Below are positions 41,310 to 50,492 of a DNA stretch of 64,000 bases, in pieces. Positions within the stretch are counted from its first letter, which is position 1. Each line of letters opens with the position of its first letter. The translations under genes were made by a program, and so were the position numbers. The stretch spans positions 496,001 to 560,000 of the forward strand of contig NZ_JACHLC010000002.1 of the NCBI RefSeq assembly GCF_014207845.1, in the 5' to 3' direction. The notes beneath the pieces were generated by a model. The model made no database searches. It saw nothing but the letters and a program-made list of their open reading frames with translations, and had not been told where the DNA came from. The DNA is from Chryseobacterium shigense. Lineage in GTDB: Bacteria > Bacteroidota > Bacteroidia > Flavobacteriales > Weeksellaceae.

Positions 41310-43337
41310 ATGAAATCTATATCATTAAAAACGCAAACAATTATTTTCGTATTTTTTGGTTTTATGCTCACTTTTGCACAAAGAAGCATGAAGCTTCCTG
41401 CCGATGCCGTATTTTATATGGAAATCAACGGGAAGCAGCTCAACCAGAAGATCAACTGGCAGAAACTTAACCCTTTATTGCATGAACTGAGCAAAAACAG
41501 CAAAGAAAAACCTTCGTGGAATGATTATTCAAAGACGGGGATTAAATATGATGCCACACAGTATCATTATGCCAGCTTTAATGATTCTATACAAACCTAT
41601 ACCACCCATTTCATTGTAGATAATAAAGAGAAATTCCAGGAATTCATCAATTCTACCAAGAAAAAAGGGCTGGAAATCTCTAAAAAGAAGAACTATTCTT
41701 ACGTTGACATCAATGATAATGTTTTTGTTGCCTGGAACAATGACCGTGCTGTTTTGAGTATGGTGAACTATACCAAACCCTATAAAGATATCTGGTCTGA
41801 TGATGTTGTAATAGATAGTGCTGTGGCGGTGGCTGACAGTGCTGCCGTAGTTGTGGACAGTGCTTACATAGAACCGGAAAAGCCTTTCGACTACAAAGAA
41901 GAAATAATCAGTCTGAAAGAGGATATTAAATATCTGAAAGACAATGTCAGGGAAAGTAATAAAGAGATTGCCAGAATTCAGAAAGACATCAAATACCTGG
42001 AAAAGAATCACAAATATCCTAAGGAAAATGTAGATACCCAGCATCCGGGAGGTGAAAAAGAAATGTATCCAGAAGAGGAGGAGAATTGGGGGGACGCGGA
42101 GACTGAAATAGATTCAGCCTACCAGAAGGAGCTGGATTCCATGAAGATTGAGAATTTCAAGATCGTAAAGAAAATTGCAGAAGACCGTTTTGACCAGTAT
42201 TTCAGTTCAAATTTGGAGATTGAAGTTTCGAAGGTTATGCTCAGCTTCAGGGATCCCAATGCTGATGCATATGTCTACACAGATTATGGAAGAATGGTAA
42301 ATGACGGGATCTACGGAAAGATGATGAAGCGTTTTGAATTCGGACAGTTTTTTAGAAATGCATATAACTCGAATTCATATTACAACCTGTACTTTGATAA
42401 GGATAAAGTAAAGCTGGTCAATAATTATCAGCATAATAATCCGAACATTCAGAAAACGGTTGAATCTGTTTACAAAGGAAAGAAAAACAAAAAGCTTGCA
42501 GCGCTCATCAATGATAAAAGTGTTGGTTATTATGTAGTTAACCTGAATGGAGCAAAATGTTTTGACATGATGTATGACCTGCTTCAGGATTCCGGAGATG
42601 GTGAATATAAAAAAGAAATGGAGCTGATGATGGAAACCATGAAAATTGTCCTGGATGAAGAAGCTATCACCAAAGTTGCACCAGGAAACGGAATTTTTGT
42701 CCTTAATGAGCTAAAGTCCAAAAAAGTAGATTACACGGATTACGAATATGATGATGATTACAACGAAAAAGAAGTAAAGAAAACCAAAGATATAGCGGTT
42801 CCTGATTTTACATTTGCTTTTGCAACAGAGAATGAAGGGTACTGGAACCGTGTTTTTAATGCATTATCTGCCAATAAACATTTAGCCAAGAAATTTTCAA
42901 AAAAAGGAGACATCTACTCTTTCAAAAATGAAAAAGGAGATGGGTATATGGATGAACTTTATTTCATTGTAAAAGACGGCATTGTTTATCTTACCAGCTC
43001 TACGGAAAACCTTATACCACATGGCCAGTCCGATGTTTCCAAGCAATGGGCAAAAGATTCATCCAGATATCCGCTGTCCGGAAGACTGGATGTTCAGAAG
43101 CTTCTGATAGGTCTGGATAAAGAATTTAAAACACCTTCAGAAAGAAAATCCCTGGACCTGTTCAGAAAAAATGTAGGGGAAATGTATTACAAAACAGAAG
43201 TAAAAGGAAACAGCATTGAAACAGAAATAGATTATAAGATCAGGAATTCTTCGGAAAACAGTTTAATGTATTTCTTTGATCTGTTCGATGAAATTTATAA
43301 AATTAATGAAGCCGATAAAAAGCCTCAGATACTTTAA
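41310..43337 (+). CDS. large secreted protein, possibly DUF4836-like
   Basis: This 675-residue protein has a signal peptide (cleavage after TFA). A first domain opens LPADAVFYMEINGKQL, a Val/Ala/Asp-rich linker near residue 175 follows, and a coiled-coil stretch (about 195-240) and an acidic insert come next. The second half includes the YDDDYNEKEVKKTK segment. The opening resembles DUF4836-type Bacteroidota proteins. The next gene encodes a related, membrane-anchored protein. The role is unknown. Confidence 0.68.
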   Translation: MKSISLKTQTIIFVFFGFMLTFAQRSMKLPADAVFYMEINGKQLNQKINWQKLNPLLHELSKNSKEKPSWNDYSKTGIKYDATQYHYASFNDSIQTYTTHFIVDNKEKFQEFINSTKKKGLEISKKKNYSYVDINDNVFVAWNNDRAVLSMVNYTKPYKDIWSDDVVIDSAVAVADSAAVVVDSAYIEPEKPFDYKEEIISLKEDIKYLKDNVRESNKEIARIQKDIKYLEKNHKYPKENVDTQHPGGEKEMYPEEEENWGDAETEIDSAYQKELDSMKIENFKIVKKIAEDRFDQYFSSNLEIEVSKVMLSFRDPNADAYVYTDYGRMVNDGIYGKMMKRFEFGQFFRNAYNSNSYYNLYFDKDKVKLVNNYQHNNPNIQKTVESVYKGKKNKKLAALINDKSVGYYVVNLNGAKCFDMMYDLLQDSGDGEYKKEMELMMETMKIVLDEEAITKVAPGNGIFVLNELKSKKVDYTDYEYDDDYNEKEVKKTKDIAVPDFTFAFATENEGYWNRVFNALSANKHLAKKFSKKGDIYSFKNEKGDGYMDELYFIVKDGIVYLTSSTENLIPHGQSDVSKQWAKDSSRYPLSGRLDVQKLLIGLDKEFKTPSERKSLDLFRKNVGEMYYKTEVKGNSIETEIDYKIRNSSENSLMYFFDLFDEIYKINEADKKPQIL

Positions 43338-44573
43338 ATGAAAAGAAAGAAACTTATTGTCCCGTTAATTCTTTTGCTCGCAGCAGCGTTCTATTTTGTA
43401 TTTCTTTATAAAAACAAAACATTAAAGTTTGTTCCTGAGAATGCAGATGTCGTTGTTTTAATCGATGTGAAAAAATTAACGGGACAGTATATTTCAAGCT
43501 TAATAAGCCATCCTTCAAAATGGTCGGAAAGCAAAACAAAAGATAAAAAGAAGATTTCTTTAAAAAATTCAGGAATCAGAATCCCGGATTTCTTACAGAT
43601 CTTCCACCTTAAAGACACTAAGTTTTCAGAATGGTACAGTGTAGTTGAGCTTAAAGATCCGCAAAAATTCTCAGCTTTCTTAAAAAGCAATCAATTTATC
43701 AGCAAAGGAAAAAATGTATTCCAAAAAGATCAGATTTTCATTAAAATAGAAGGTGAAAACTGCATTCTGGGAACCTCAGCTTTAGCTTTTGATCAATTAA
43801 ACCAACAACTGCTGCAATCTCCGGGAAAAAATACATTCAGTGCAGACCGGTTAATCAATAATTCTTTGGGAAGCATTTCTTTTATTTCAGGTCAGAAAAC
43901 CCGGAATTTTTCTATTGAATTAAAAGATGACCGGCTTGAAATAAAAAATACACCGCAAACAGCAAATTATACCCAGCTTATTTCTAATGCCGGCAAGGAA
44001 AATCATTTTTTTGAAGCAGAACTGGATGCAGCCAACATAAAAAACTACGCCCATTTTTTTGATAAAAGCTTTGCAGACTCATCACAGGTCAGCCATTTTA
44101 AAGCAACCATTGAATTAGAACAGGTAAATGACACCATCATCAGTTATGAGTACGATGACAATTTTAATGAGATTGAGAAAAAGACTTATCAGAAAATTGT
44201 TCAGCCCAGGTATATAATTAACCTTAAAAGCCAGACTCCGGAAAAAACATGGACTTATTTCCAGCATAAAAAATGGATCAATGCACAGGATCAGTTTACC
44301 GCGATTCCGTTTCAGCCTAACCGTATAGACAGAAATAATGGAGGGTTTATTGTGAAATCTACCACGAACCCAATTGCCCGATCAATAAACCAGGAACAGA
44401 ACTATATCTTCATCAAGAATGATCTGCTGTTTTCTTATTTAAGTATTTTTACCCCGGAGGAAAAAAGAATTCTTTCTGAGATAGACTATATATTTTACGG
44501 GAACAGCGGAGACAATTACCTGGTAAAGATTCAGGCCAGAAAAGGTATATTGCCTTTAATTTTAAGATGGTAA
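43338..44573 (+). CDS. membrane-anchored relative of the upstream secreted protein
   Basis: This 411-residue protein has an N-terminal membrane anchor (about residues 6-25) followed by VPENADVVVLIDVKKL, the same opening as in the 675-residue neighbour. A YDDNFNEIEKKTYQK segment also matches one there. Its ATG follows the upstream TAA directly, so translation is coupled. The two may be paralogues acting together in the envelope. Confidence 0.68.
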   Translation: MKRKKLIVPLILLLAAAFYFVFLYKNKTLKFVPENADVVVLIDVKKLTGQYISSLISHPSKWSESKTKDKKKISLKNSGIRIPDFLQIFHLKDTKFSEWYSVVELKDPQKFSAFLKSNQFISKGKNVFQKDQIFIKIEGENCILGTSALAFDQLNQQLLQSPGKNTFSADRLINNSLGSISFISGQKTRNFSIELKDDRLEIKNTPQTANYTQLISNAGKENHFFEAELDAANIKNYAHFFDKSFADSSQVSHFKATIELEQVNDTIISYEYDDNFNEIEKKTYQKIVQPRYIINLKSQTPEKTWTYFQHKKWINAQDQFTAIPFQPNRIDRNNGGFIVKSTTNPIARSINQEQNYIFIKNDLLFSYLSIFTPEEKRILSEIDYIFYGNSGDNYLVKIQARKGILPLILRW

Positions 44574-44598
44574 ATCTTCAATTCTAAATTAAGTAGTA

Positions 44599-44934
44599 AT
44601 GAATTTTGATGTTGCTTTACTGAAAACATTCACCCATTATTTTTTACACCTGGTTTTCCCGGTTTTCATTGCCCTTCTCTTTTTTCGGGAGAACTGGAAA
44701 AAGGCTTACTTTATTATGCTGGCAACCATGCTGGTAGATCTGGATCATCTTTTTGCCAATCCTGTTTTTGATCCGTCAAGAAATAGTATTGGTTTTCATG
44801 TTTTTCATTCCTATTATGCCATTGCGGTGTATTTTTTGCTGCTCTTTTTTAAAGGAAATATCAGAATTATAGCTATTGGTCTTTTGTTTCATATGCTGAC
44901 GGATTTTCTGGATTTTAACCTGTGGATACATTAA
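44599..44934 (+). CDS. DUF6122-like membrane protein
   Basis: This 111-residue protein has four membrane segments and conserved polar motifs: HYFLHLVFP, TMLVDLDHLFANPVFDPSRNSIGFHVFHS and LFHMLTDFLD. The His/Asp pattern is typical of a small Bacteroidota family (DUF6122) and could bind metal. The function is unknown. Confidence 0.82.
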   Translation: MNFDVALLKTFTHYFLHLVFPVFIALLFFRENWKKAYFIMLATMLVDLDHLFANPVFDPSRNSIGFHVFHSYYAIAVYFLLLFFKGNIRIIAIGLLFHMLTDFLDFNLWIH

Positions 44935-45133
44935 GTTGCCAAAGGCGGAAAAACGGACTGGAGTAATATCGCCTCTGAGAAGATAAAAATGATGTGATTG
45001 TTTTTCCGGTCCCAATAACTTCCCTCTTCCAACTTCCTGCTTTCTTACTAAAGGTAATTCAGATTAAAATGTGATTAATATTTTCTTTTGATATTTCAAA
45101 TTCCATAGATTTTTTGTATTTTGTAGACACTTT

Positions 45134-46204
45134 ATGAAATTAAAAGAACTTTTACATTATACCTATATTTTTCCTGTTCTTGCGGTTGGGTATTACTTTT
45201 CCGGATTAATGGGGACAGGAGTTTTCTATGATGTTATTGCAGGTTTACTGCTTACCGGAAGTGTCCTTTCCGCGGTACATCATGCAGAAGTAGTTGCACA
45301 TAAAGTAGGGGAGCCTTTCGGAACCATTATTCTTGCGCTTTGTATCACTATTATTGAAGTTGCACTCATCATCTCACTGATGGTAGCCGGCGGAGATCAG
45401 GCGATCACTCTGGCCAGAGATACCGTTTTTGCCGCCGTAATGATCATTCTTAACGGAATTTTGGGGATTTGTATCCTGGTAGGGGGAGTAAAATACCATG
45501 AGCAATTCTTTGCAAGGACTTCTGCAACTACTTATCTCGTAAGTATTGTTTCCATTCTCGTGCTTACCCTTGTTCTTCCCAATTTTACTTCAAGTGTCAA
45601 TGGTCCTTTCTATAATGAAGCTCAACTTATTTTCATTTCCATCGCCTGCCTTGTCATCTATGGCGTTTTCCTGATGGTGCAGACAGTACGCCACAGAAGC
45701 TATTTTATTGTTCCTGATGAGCATCCGGAAGAGCATTATATTCCTTCACTGAAAAAAACACTGATAAGCTTCGGATTTCTGGTGGTATGTCTGGTCATTG
45801 TTGTATTAATGGCAAAAGGTCTTTCCGGAACCATAGAAGGTATGGTACAGAGCATAGGAGCTCCAAAGTCTTTGGTAGGGGTAATTATTGCAGGTGTTGT
45901 TCTTCTTCCTGAAGGTGTGGCCGCTATACGTGCGGCAAGAAACAATCAGATACAGTCCAGCTTGAATCTGGCATTAGGATCTGCGCTGGCAAGTATTGGT
46001 CTTACGATCCCGGCAGTATCTACCGTTTGTATTGTTTATGATATTCCGTTGGTACTGGGGCTTGATAAAAAAGATATTATCCTTCTGTCCCTGTCCGTGT
46101 TTATTGTAATGCTGTCCTTAAGCCGCGGAAAAACAAATATTCTTTACGGAACTGTTTTATTGGTCAATCTTGCAGCTTATATTTTTACTGTAATCGTCCC
46201 GTAA
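45134..46204 (+). CDS. calcium/proton antiporter, CaCA family (ChaA type)
   Basis: This 356-residue membrane protein has about 11 membrane segments and two inverted CaCA repeats. The first ion-binding repeat is around GTIILALCITIIEVALI and the second around VLLPEGVAAIRAARNNQIQSSLNLALGSALASIGLTIPAV. It exports Ca2+ or Na+ against protons. It is monocistronic. Confidence 0.9.
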   Translation: MKLKELLHYTYIFPVLAVGYYFSGLMGTGVFYDVIAGLLLTGSVLSAVHHAEVVAHKVGEPFGTIILALCITIIEVALIISLMVAGGDQAITLARDTVFAAVMIILNGILGICILVGGVKYHEQFFARTSATTYLVSIVSILVLTLVLPNFTSSVNGPFYNEAQLIFISIACLVIYGVFLMVQTVRHRSYFIVPDEHPEEHYIPSLKKTLISFGFLVVCLVIVVLMAKGLSGTIEGMVQSIGAPKSLVGVIIAGVVLLPEGVAAIRAARNNQIQSSLNLALGSALASIGLTIPAVSTVCIVYDIPLVLGLDKKDIILLSLSVFIVMLSLSRGKTNILYGTVLLVNLAAYIFTVIVP

Positions 46205-46232
46205 ACCCGCATCCCGATAACTTGAAACCCAA

Positions 46233-46613
46233 TTAAAGCCTTCTCGCAAGCTCCATTTTAAAAGCCATCAGCTTGGCAATGTTTTCCGATTTGTAAACAG
46301 CCATGTCAGCATTTTCACCGACAAAATTTTCTTCAATTGTAGTTCTCCAGAGCTCGAGCCAGCGGTCAAAATGTTTCTGTTCCATTGCCTGGATCTCATT
46401 GATAGGAAAATGCACACCCATAGGATTTCCTTTATAGCTCATCTGTCCAAAAACAATTGATTCCCAGAACGAGTACATTTTAGGAAGATGCTTGTCCCAG
46501 TCTACTTTGGCTATATCATTAAAGAAAAAGCCAATTGTTTCATCTTTAACTACTTTCGAGTAAAATGAGTTGACAAGATGCTCAATATCCTCTCTTGATT
46601 CCAATTTTTTCAT
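46233..46613 (-). CDS. group III truncated haemoglobin
   Basis: This 126-residue 2-on-2 globin has the group III layout: an early FYSKVVKDETIGFFFND, the DWDKHLPKMYSFWESIVFG region and the proximal-His helix EQKHFDRWLELWRTTI. Such globins bind O2 or NO. No NO-related genes are adjacent. Confidence 0.88.
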   Translation of the reverse strand: MKKLESREDIEHLVNSFYSKVVKDETIGFFFNDIAKVDWDKHLPKMYSFWESIVFGQMSYKGNPMGVHFPINEIQAMEQKHFDRWLELWRTTIEENFVGENADMAVYKSENIAKLMAFKMELARRL

Positions 46614-46617
46614 ATTT

Positions 46618-46650
46618 CAAATGTACTGCAAAATCAAATTGAAAATTCAA
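46618..46650 (-). promoter_or_regulatory. promoter of the truncated haemoglobin gene
   Basis: On the minus strand TTG (46648-46650) and TACATTTG (46618-46625) are 22 bases apart, matching the Bacteroidota consensus. The -7 box ends five bases before the ATG, so the leader would be extremely short or absent. Confidence 0.55.
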
Positions 46651-46788
46651 TCGGCGACGTGATAAATTTCATAATCAAAACTTATTTGTAATCAAAAGTG
46701 TAGATAATCTGATATATCACGTATAAATTGGAAAAGTCCAATATTTCAGCACATTCCTGCCATTCCGAAAACACTGAAGTACTTAATA

Positions 46789-46834
46789 ATTTTTGAAAAA
46801 TACATTAATCAGCAAAGCCGATTTATGCACAATA
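46789..46834 (+). repeat. left copy of imperfect direct repeat flanking the tailspike-like gene
   Basis: It shares its first 17 bases (ATTTTTGAAAAATACAT) exactly with 48566-48611. After one single-base gap it shares most of the remainder, including CCGA and TTATGC. The start is itself a small palindrome (ATTTTTGAAAAAT). Confidence 0.75.
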
Positions 46835-46930
46835 ATACGACGAGTTTTGTCGCTTTCAGTCTATATTTTTGTTTCAATAAATTTCTTGCAAGAGTTTATA
46901 CTGCTAATTATTAACATTTAAAAACAAATT

Positions 46931-48454
46931 ATGATTTACACAAATGATTTCTTTAGTATAGGAAGTACTTTTCCTAGTGATGATTTTGTTCAATTAGTTG
47001 ACAGTAATACTTTGGAAAATGTCAATTATATAAAAACAACAACCTGGATTGATGGAACTTCAATGGATGATAGTAAAAAAGATTCTGCTATTTATAGAAA
47101 GAAAGGCACGGAATATTATGTTCGTGATGTTATTTTTAGAGAAAACACTATCAACGTAAAATGGTTTGGCGCGAAAGGGAATCTTAACAAAGAAGATGTA
47201 GGTGATGATGATACAGCTGCTTTTTTAGAAGCGATAAAAACGGCAACGAAAATATTTCCTACAAGACATGATAGCAATGCTCAATTTGGAGGATTCACAT
47301 TATATATCCCTAACGGAAAATATAAATTAACTGAAACTTTAGTACTTCCTCATAATACTACCCTATTGGGGGAAAGCAAAAAAGGGGTAATTATTCATCA
47401 ACAAAACCCTAAAGCAAATGTTACCAACATTACGGGGAGAGATCCAATTACTCAGGTTGTATCTATGTCCGAATCTGTTATTATCAAAAATATTACATTT
47501 TCTCAAGGTGGTATTGTTTTGCAGGGCGCAAGTGATTCAATTATTGATGATGTTACCGTAACAAGGCTTTGGGGAGAAGTAACAGATTCTTATGGCAATA
47601 TATCTAGTACTGGTTTAAGTATAAAACTACCTGTAAATTTAAAAATCTCAAATTTTATCGTTAAAAATTCTTCAGGAGTTGGGATTTTATATGAAGATTC
47701 CGCTGGAACTGGCCCAAGTACGACAGTCACTTTTAATAACATCTGGGTCAAAGGATGTAAAACAGGAATGTTAATTAATGGTTTGTTAACAGGCTCTCAT
47801 GGTATTTTAACCTCTTGGATAAACAATTCTATTTTTGAATATAATGAGACTGGAGTTGAAATAAAAGGGATTACCAGAAATTTATCTTTTAGGGATATTC
47901 ATTTCGAACAAAATAAAAAATATGCTTTGATAGCATCTGAAAGTGCATCATTCTCCTTAGAAAATATTTGGGCTGACGGATTAACCGCAGGCATGGCTAA
48001 TACTAACGACTTTTTAATTAAATACAATGCTGGTTTAACTTCAAATAATATTGTACACTTAAAAAACCTTTTCATAGAATCCGGAATGCTAGTTGAAGAT
48101 AATTATGAAGGCACTGTGTATGTAGATGGTTTTGTAAATGATTTTAAATATTACGATCAGAATATTAAAATTTATAAAACATTTGATGATATTGGACCTA
48201 ATTATAAAAGACCGATTGCTCCAATATCCGGTTACCAGTTTTATAATTCCGGTCATAGCAAACCAGAATTCTTTGATGGCGGCTCATGGAGAAATGCTGA
48301 TGGAATGAATGCAGATCTGAAGAGATACGGAACAACCTCGGAAAGACCTTCAAATAATTTAGATTATGGATTTACCTACTTTGATTTAACCATAGATAAA
48401 CCAATCTATTGGCAAGGAACAAAATGGGTAAAAGCAGATGGAACTAATGCTTAA
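46931..48454 (+). CDS. phage-tailspike-like right-handed beta-helix protein
   Basis: This 507-residue protein has no signal peptide. VKWFGAKGNLNKEDVGDDDT and AFLEAIKTA near residue 80 are the entry motif of pectate-lyase-3/tailspike beta-helices, followed by many short parallel-strand repeats. The C-terminus (GTTSERPSN, GFTYFDLTIDKPIYWQGTKW) matches the closing module of many phage tail and adhesin proteins. Codon choice is AT-rich compared with neighbours, and no other phage gene is present. With the flanking direct repeats it looks like a transferred single-gene unit. Function and target are unknown; polysaccharide binding or cleavage is inferred from the fold. Confidence 0.8.
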   Translation: MIYTNDFFSIGSTFPSDDFVQLVDSNTLENVNYIKTTTWIDGTSMDDSKKDSAIYRKKGTEYYVRDVIFRENTINVKWFGAKGNLNKEDVGDDDTAAFLEAIKTATKIFPTRHDSNAQFGGFTLYIPNGKYKLTETLVLPHNTTLLGESKKGVIIHQQNPKANVTNITGRDPITQVVSMSESVIIKNITFSQGGIVLQGASDSIIDDVTVTRLWGEVTDSYGNISSTGLSIKLPVNLKISNFIVKNSSGVGILYEDSAGTGPSTTVTFNNIWVKGCKTGMLINGLLTGSHGILTSWINNSIFEYNETGVEIKGITRNLSFRDIHFEQNKKYALIASESASFSLENIWADGLTAGMANTNDFLIKYNAGLTSNNIVHLKNLFIESGMLVEDNYEGTVYVDGFVNDFKYYDQNIKIYKTFDDIGPNYKRPIAPISGYQFYNSGHSKPEFFDGGSWRNADGMNADLKRYGTTSERPSNNLDYGFTYFDLTIDKPIYWQGTKWVKADGTNA

Positions 48455-48459
48455 TTAAA

Positions 48460-48493
48460 AATCACAGCCCTGTCAATTGACAGGGCTGTGATT
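48460..48493 (+). terminator. terminator of the tailspike-like gene
   Basis: A perfect 34-base palindrome (17-bp arms, core CAATTG) lies six bases after the stop codon. T content downstream is modest, so it may act in both directions. Confidence 0.8.
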
Positions 48494-48565
48494 GTATAGA
48501 TATTTTACAAAAAGTAAATAAAGTTGCTACTTTAGATGTAAATTCCAGTGATATTGACCATCTCC

Positions 48566-48611
48566 ATTTTTGAAAAATACATGAGTAGGCGAACCGACTT
48601 ATGCGCAATTA
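48566..48611 (+). repeat. right copy of imperfect direct repeat flanking the tailspike-like gene
   Basis: This is the partner of 46789-46834. The two copies are in the same orientation, 1777 bases apart, and enclose the gene plus its terminator. Confidence 0.75.
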
Positions 48612-48704
48612 ATTAAAACTCTGCTTCTGTACTTGCTATTCCAGAGATTGACCAGGATAAAAATTTTTATCCATTGTAAATCCTTTAATAGTCGGAAAAA
48701 ACAT

Positions 48705-48800
48705 TTATTTCTTTCCTTTTTGAGAATCTTCATATCCTTTATAATAAATACTGAGTTCTTCGCTGTCTTTAGAATTGGATTTCGGCCTTACTTTATCGCA
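48705..48800 (-). pseudogene. possible C-terminal gene remnant
   Basis: On the minus strand about 31 codons read CDKVRPKSNS, then EELSIYYKGYEDSQKGKK and stop, a plausible protein C-terminus rich in charged residues. An ATG with KFIKIL follows in another frame just upstream, as if a frameshift separated the start. It could be chance. Confidence 0.25.
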
Positions 48801-48805
48801 AGATT

Positions 48806-48840
48806 TTGATAAATTTCATGAAAACAATATTTTATCTTTG
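48806..48840 (+). promoter_or_regulatory. promoter of the Kir channel gene
   Basis: TATCTTTG at 48833-48840 is a perfect -7 box; the nearest TTG (48806-48808) is 24 bases away, one more than usual. The leader to the ATG would be about 70 bases. Confidence 0.45.
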
Positions 48841-48917
48841 CATTGTAAAAAAGAGGAATTGGTAAAATCAGATCTGCTTATTTACAGTCTGCATTAACAA
48901 AAAACAAATGATATAGA

Positions 48918-49889
48918 ATGGCAAAAGGCTTCAGACAGAAGATCCGTCAGAAAAATACCGAAAACAGTGGCTTTGGAAGCAATGCATCCGGAAGGTTCAT
49001 CAATAAGGACGGGCTTCCCAATGTAAAACGGAGAGGAGTAAACGTATTCAACAGGCTGAGCTGGTACCATACCATGCTGAACCTCTCTACATTTCGGTTC
49101 TTATCCTATCTCGTGATTGCTTATATTCTTGTAAACCTGGGATTTGCCTTGATCTATTATCTGATTGGGGTAGAACATCTTACCGGAATTGATAAAAGTG
49201 ATCCGCTAAATGAATTCATTGACGTATTTTTCTTCAGTTCCCAGACCTTTACAACGGTAGGTTATGGAAGAATTGCCCCTGTAGGTTTTACAGCCAGTCT
49301 TGTGGCTACTTTTGAAGCTTTTCTGGGATTGCTTACCTTTGCCATAGCAACCGGGCTTTTTTACGGGAGATTCTCAAGACCAAGAGCTTACCTCAGATTT
49401 TCAGATATTGCCGTGATCGCTCCCTTTAAAGAATCAAGAGCCTTGATGTTCAGGCTGGCTCCTTATAAAAACAATGCTTTAACGGATGCTGAAGTGATTG
49501 TTTCAACAGCTATTGAAGTGATTGAAAATGGAGTTCCGAAAAGCAATTTCTATTCTTTAAAGACCCATTTAAGTAAGATTAATACCCTTGCGCTGAACTG
49601 GACGGTTGTTCATGAGATTAAGGAAGACTCCCCTTTCTACGGTTTTTCTGAAGAAGATTTTAAAAATACGGATATTGAAATCATTGTTCAGGTCCGGGCA
49701 TTTGATGAAGTGTTTTCCAATACAGTGGTTCAAAGGTCTTCTTACATTTCGGCAGAAATTGTTTACGGGGCAAAATTTACCCTGATGTATTATCCGGACA
49801 ATAACGATCTTACAACGATTCTGGATCTTGATAAAATTAATGGATATGAAAAAGCAGATCTTCCGGCTATAGCTGAAGATAAGAAATAA
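48918..49889 (+). CDS. inward-rectifier-type potassium channel (KirBac)
   Basis: This 323-residue channel has a basic N-terminal slide-helix region and TM1 at about 61-83. Pore helix and filter follow, with TTVGYG at 112-117, then TM2 at about 125-150, and a C-terminal Ig-like Kir domain (RPRAYLRFSDIAVIAPFKESRALMFRLA). It conducts K+ across the inner membrane. The next gene starts directly at its stop codon. Confidence 0.93.
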   Translation: MAKGFRQKIRQKNTENSGFGSNASGRFINKDGLPNVKRRGVNVFNRLSWYHTMLNLSTFRFLSYLVIAYILVNLGFALIYYLIGVEHLTGIDKSDPLNEFIDVFFFSSQTFTTVGYGRIAPVGFTASLVATFEAFLGLLTFAIATGLFYGRFSRPRAYLRFSDIAVIAPFKESRALMFRLAPYKNNALTDAEVIVSTAIEVIENGVPKSNFYSLKTHLSKINTLALNWTVVHEIKEDSPFYGFSEEDFKNTDIEIIVQVRAFDEVFSNTVVQRSSYISAEIVYGAKFTLMYYPDNNDLTTILDLDKINGYEKADLPAIAEDKK

Positions 49890-50378
49890 ATGAATTTGGA
49901 TCTCTATAAAAAACAGGCTTTACAGAAGCAGAAGGAACATAAGAAATTTCTGGACGGATTGAAAAAGAAACCGCCCAAAAACCTTGATTATGTGGTTCAG
50001 GAAACCCATGATGAAGTTTTTGATGAAATAGACTGCCTGCAATGCGCGAATTGCTGTAAAACCACCGGGCCTTTATATACTGAAAAAGACATCGAACGTA
50101 TTGCCAAACACTTACGGATGAAACAGGCTGATTTTGAAGCCAAATTTTTAAGAACAGATGAAGATAACGATAAAGTACTTCAGAATCTTCCGTGTTTTTT
50201 TCTGAATAACGACAATACCTGTTCTATTTATGAAGTAAGACCGAAAGCCTGCCGGGAATATCCTCATACAGACCGCAAAAAGATCTACCAGATCAATAAT
50301 TTAATGTTGAAAAACACAGTTATATGCCCGGCTGCATTTGAATTTGTAGAAAGAATGATGAAAAATATTTCAAAGTAA
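49890..50378 (+). CDS. YkgJ-family cysteine-cluster protein
   Basis: This 162-residue protein has a CLQCANCCKTTGP cluster near residue 50 and later Cys in LPCFFLNNDNTCSIYEVRPKACREYP. This is the UPF0153/YkgJ metal- or Fe-S-binding pattern. Members are predicted Fe-S or zinc proteins with no firm role. Its ATG abuts the TAA of the potassium channel gene, so the two are co-translated. Confidence 0.88.
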   Translation: MNLDLYKKQALQKQKEHKKFLDGLKKKPPKNLDYVVQETHDEVFDEIDCLQCANCCKTTGPLYTEKDIERIAKHLRMKQADFEAKFLRTDEDNDKVLQNLPCFFLNNDNTCSIYEVRPKACREYPHTDRKKIYQINNLMLKNTVICPAAFEFVERMMKNISK

Positions 50379-50492
50379 ACCCCTGTTGTAAAATGTCTTA
50401 AATAATTATAAAGTACGTTAAATAAGACCATTGCACATAATTTAATAAAAAGAGTGGCGTTTAAATTAAACAATCATTTAAAATATTACATT

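Larger units (their letters stand above)
46614..46930. other. 317-base intergenic region with promoter and direct repeat
   Basis: The gap holds the minus-strand promoter of the haemoglobin gene (46618-46650) and the left copy of the direct repeat (46789-46834). It probably also holds the promoter of the tailspike-like gene in its AT-rich right part. No open frame was seen. Confidence 0.6.
48455..48917. other. 463-base gap: terminator, direct repeat, possible gene remnant, promoter
   Basis: The gap contains the terminator of the tailspike-like gene, the right direct repeat (48566-48611), a short minus-strand coding-like remnant (48705-48800) and the promoter of the Kir channel gene (48806-48840). 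Confidence 0.6.
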
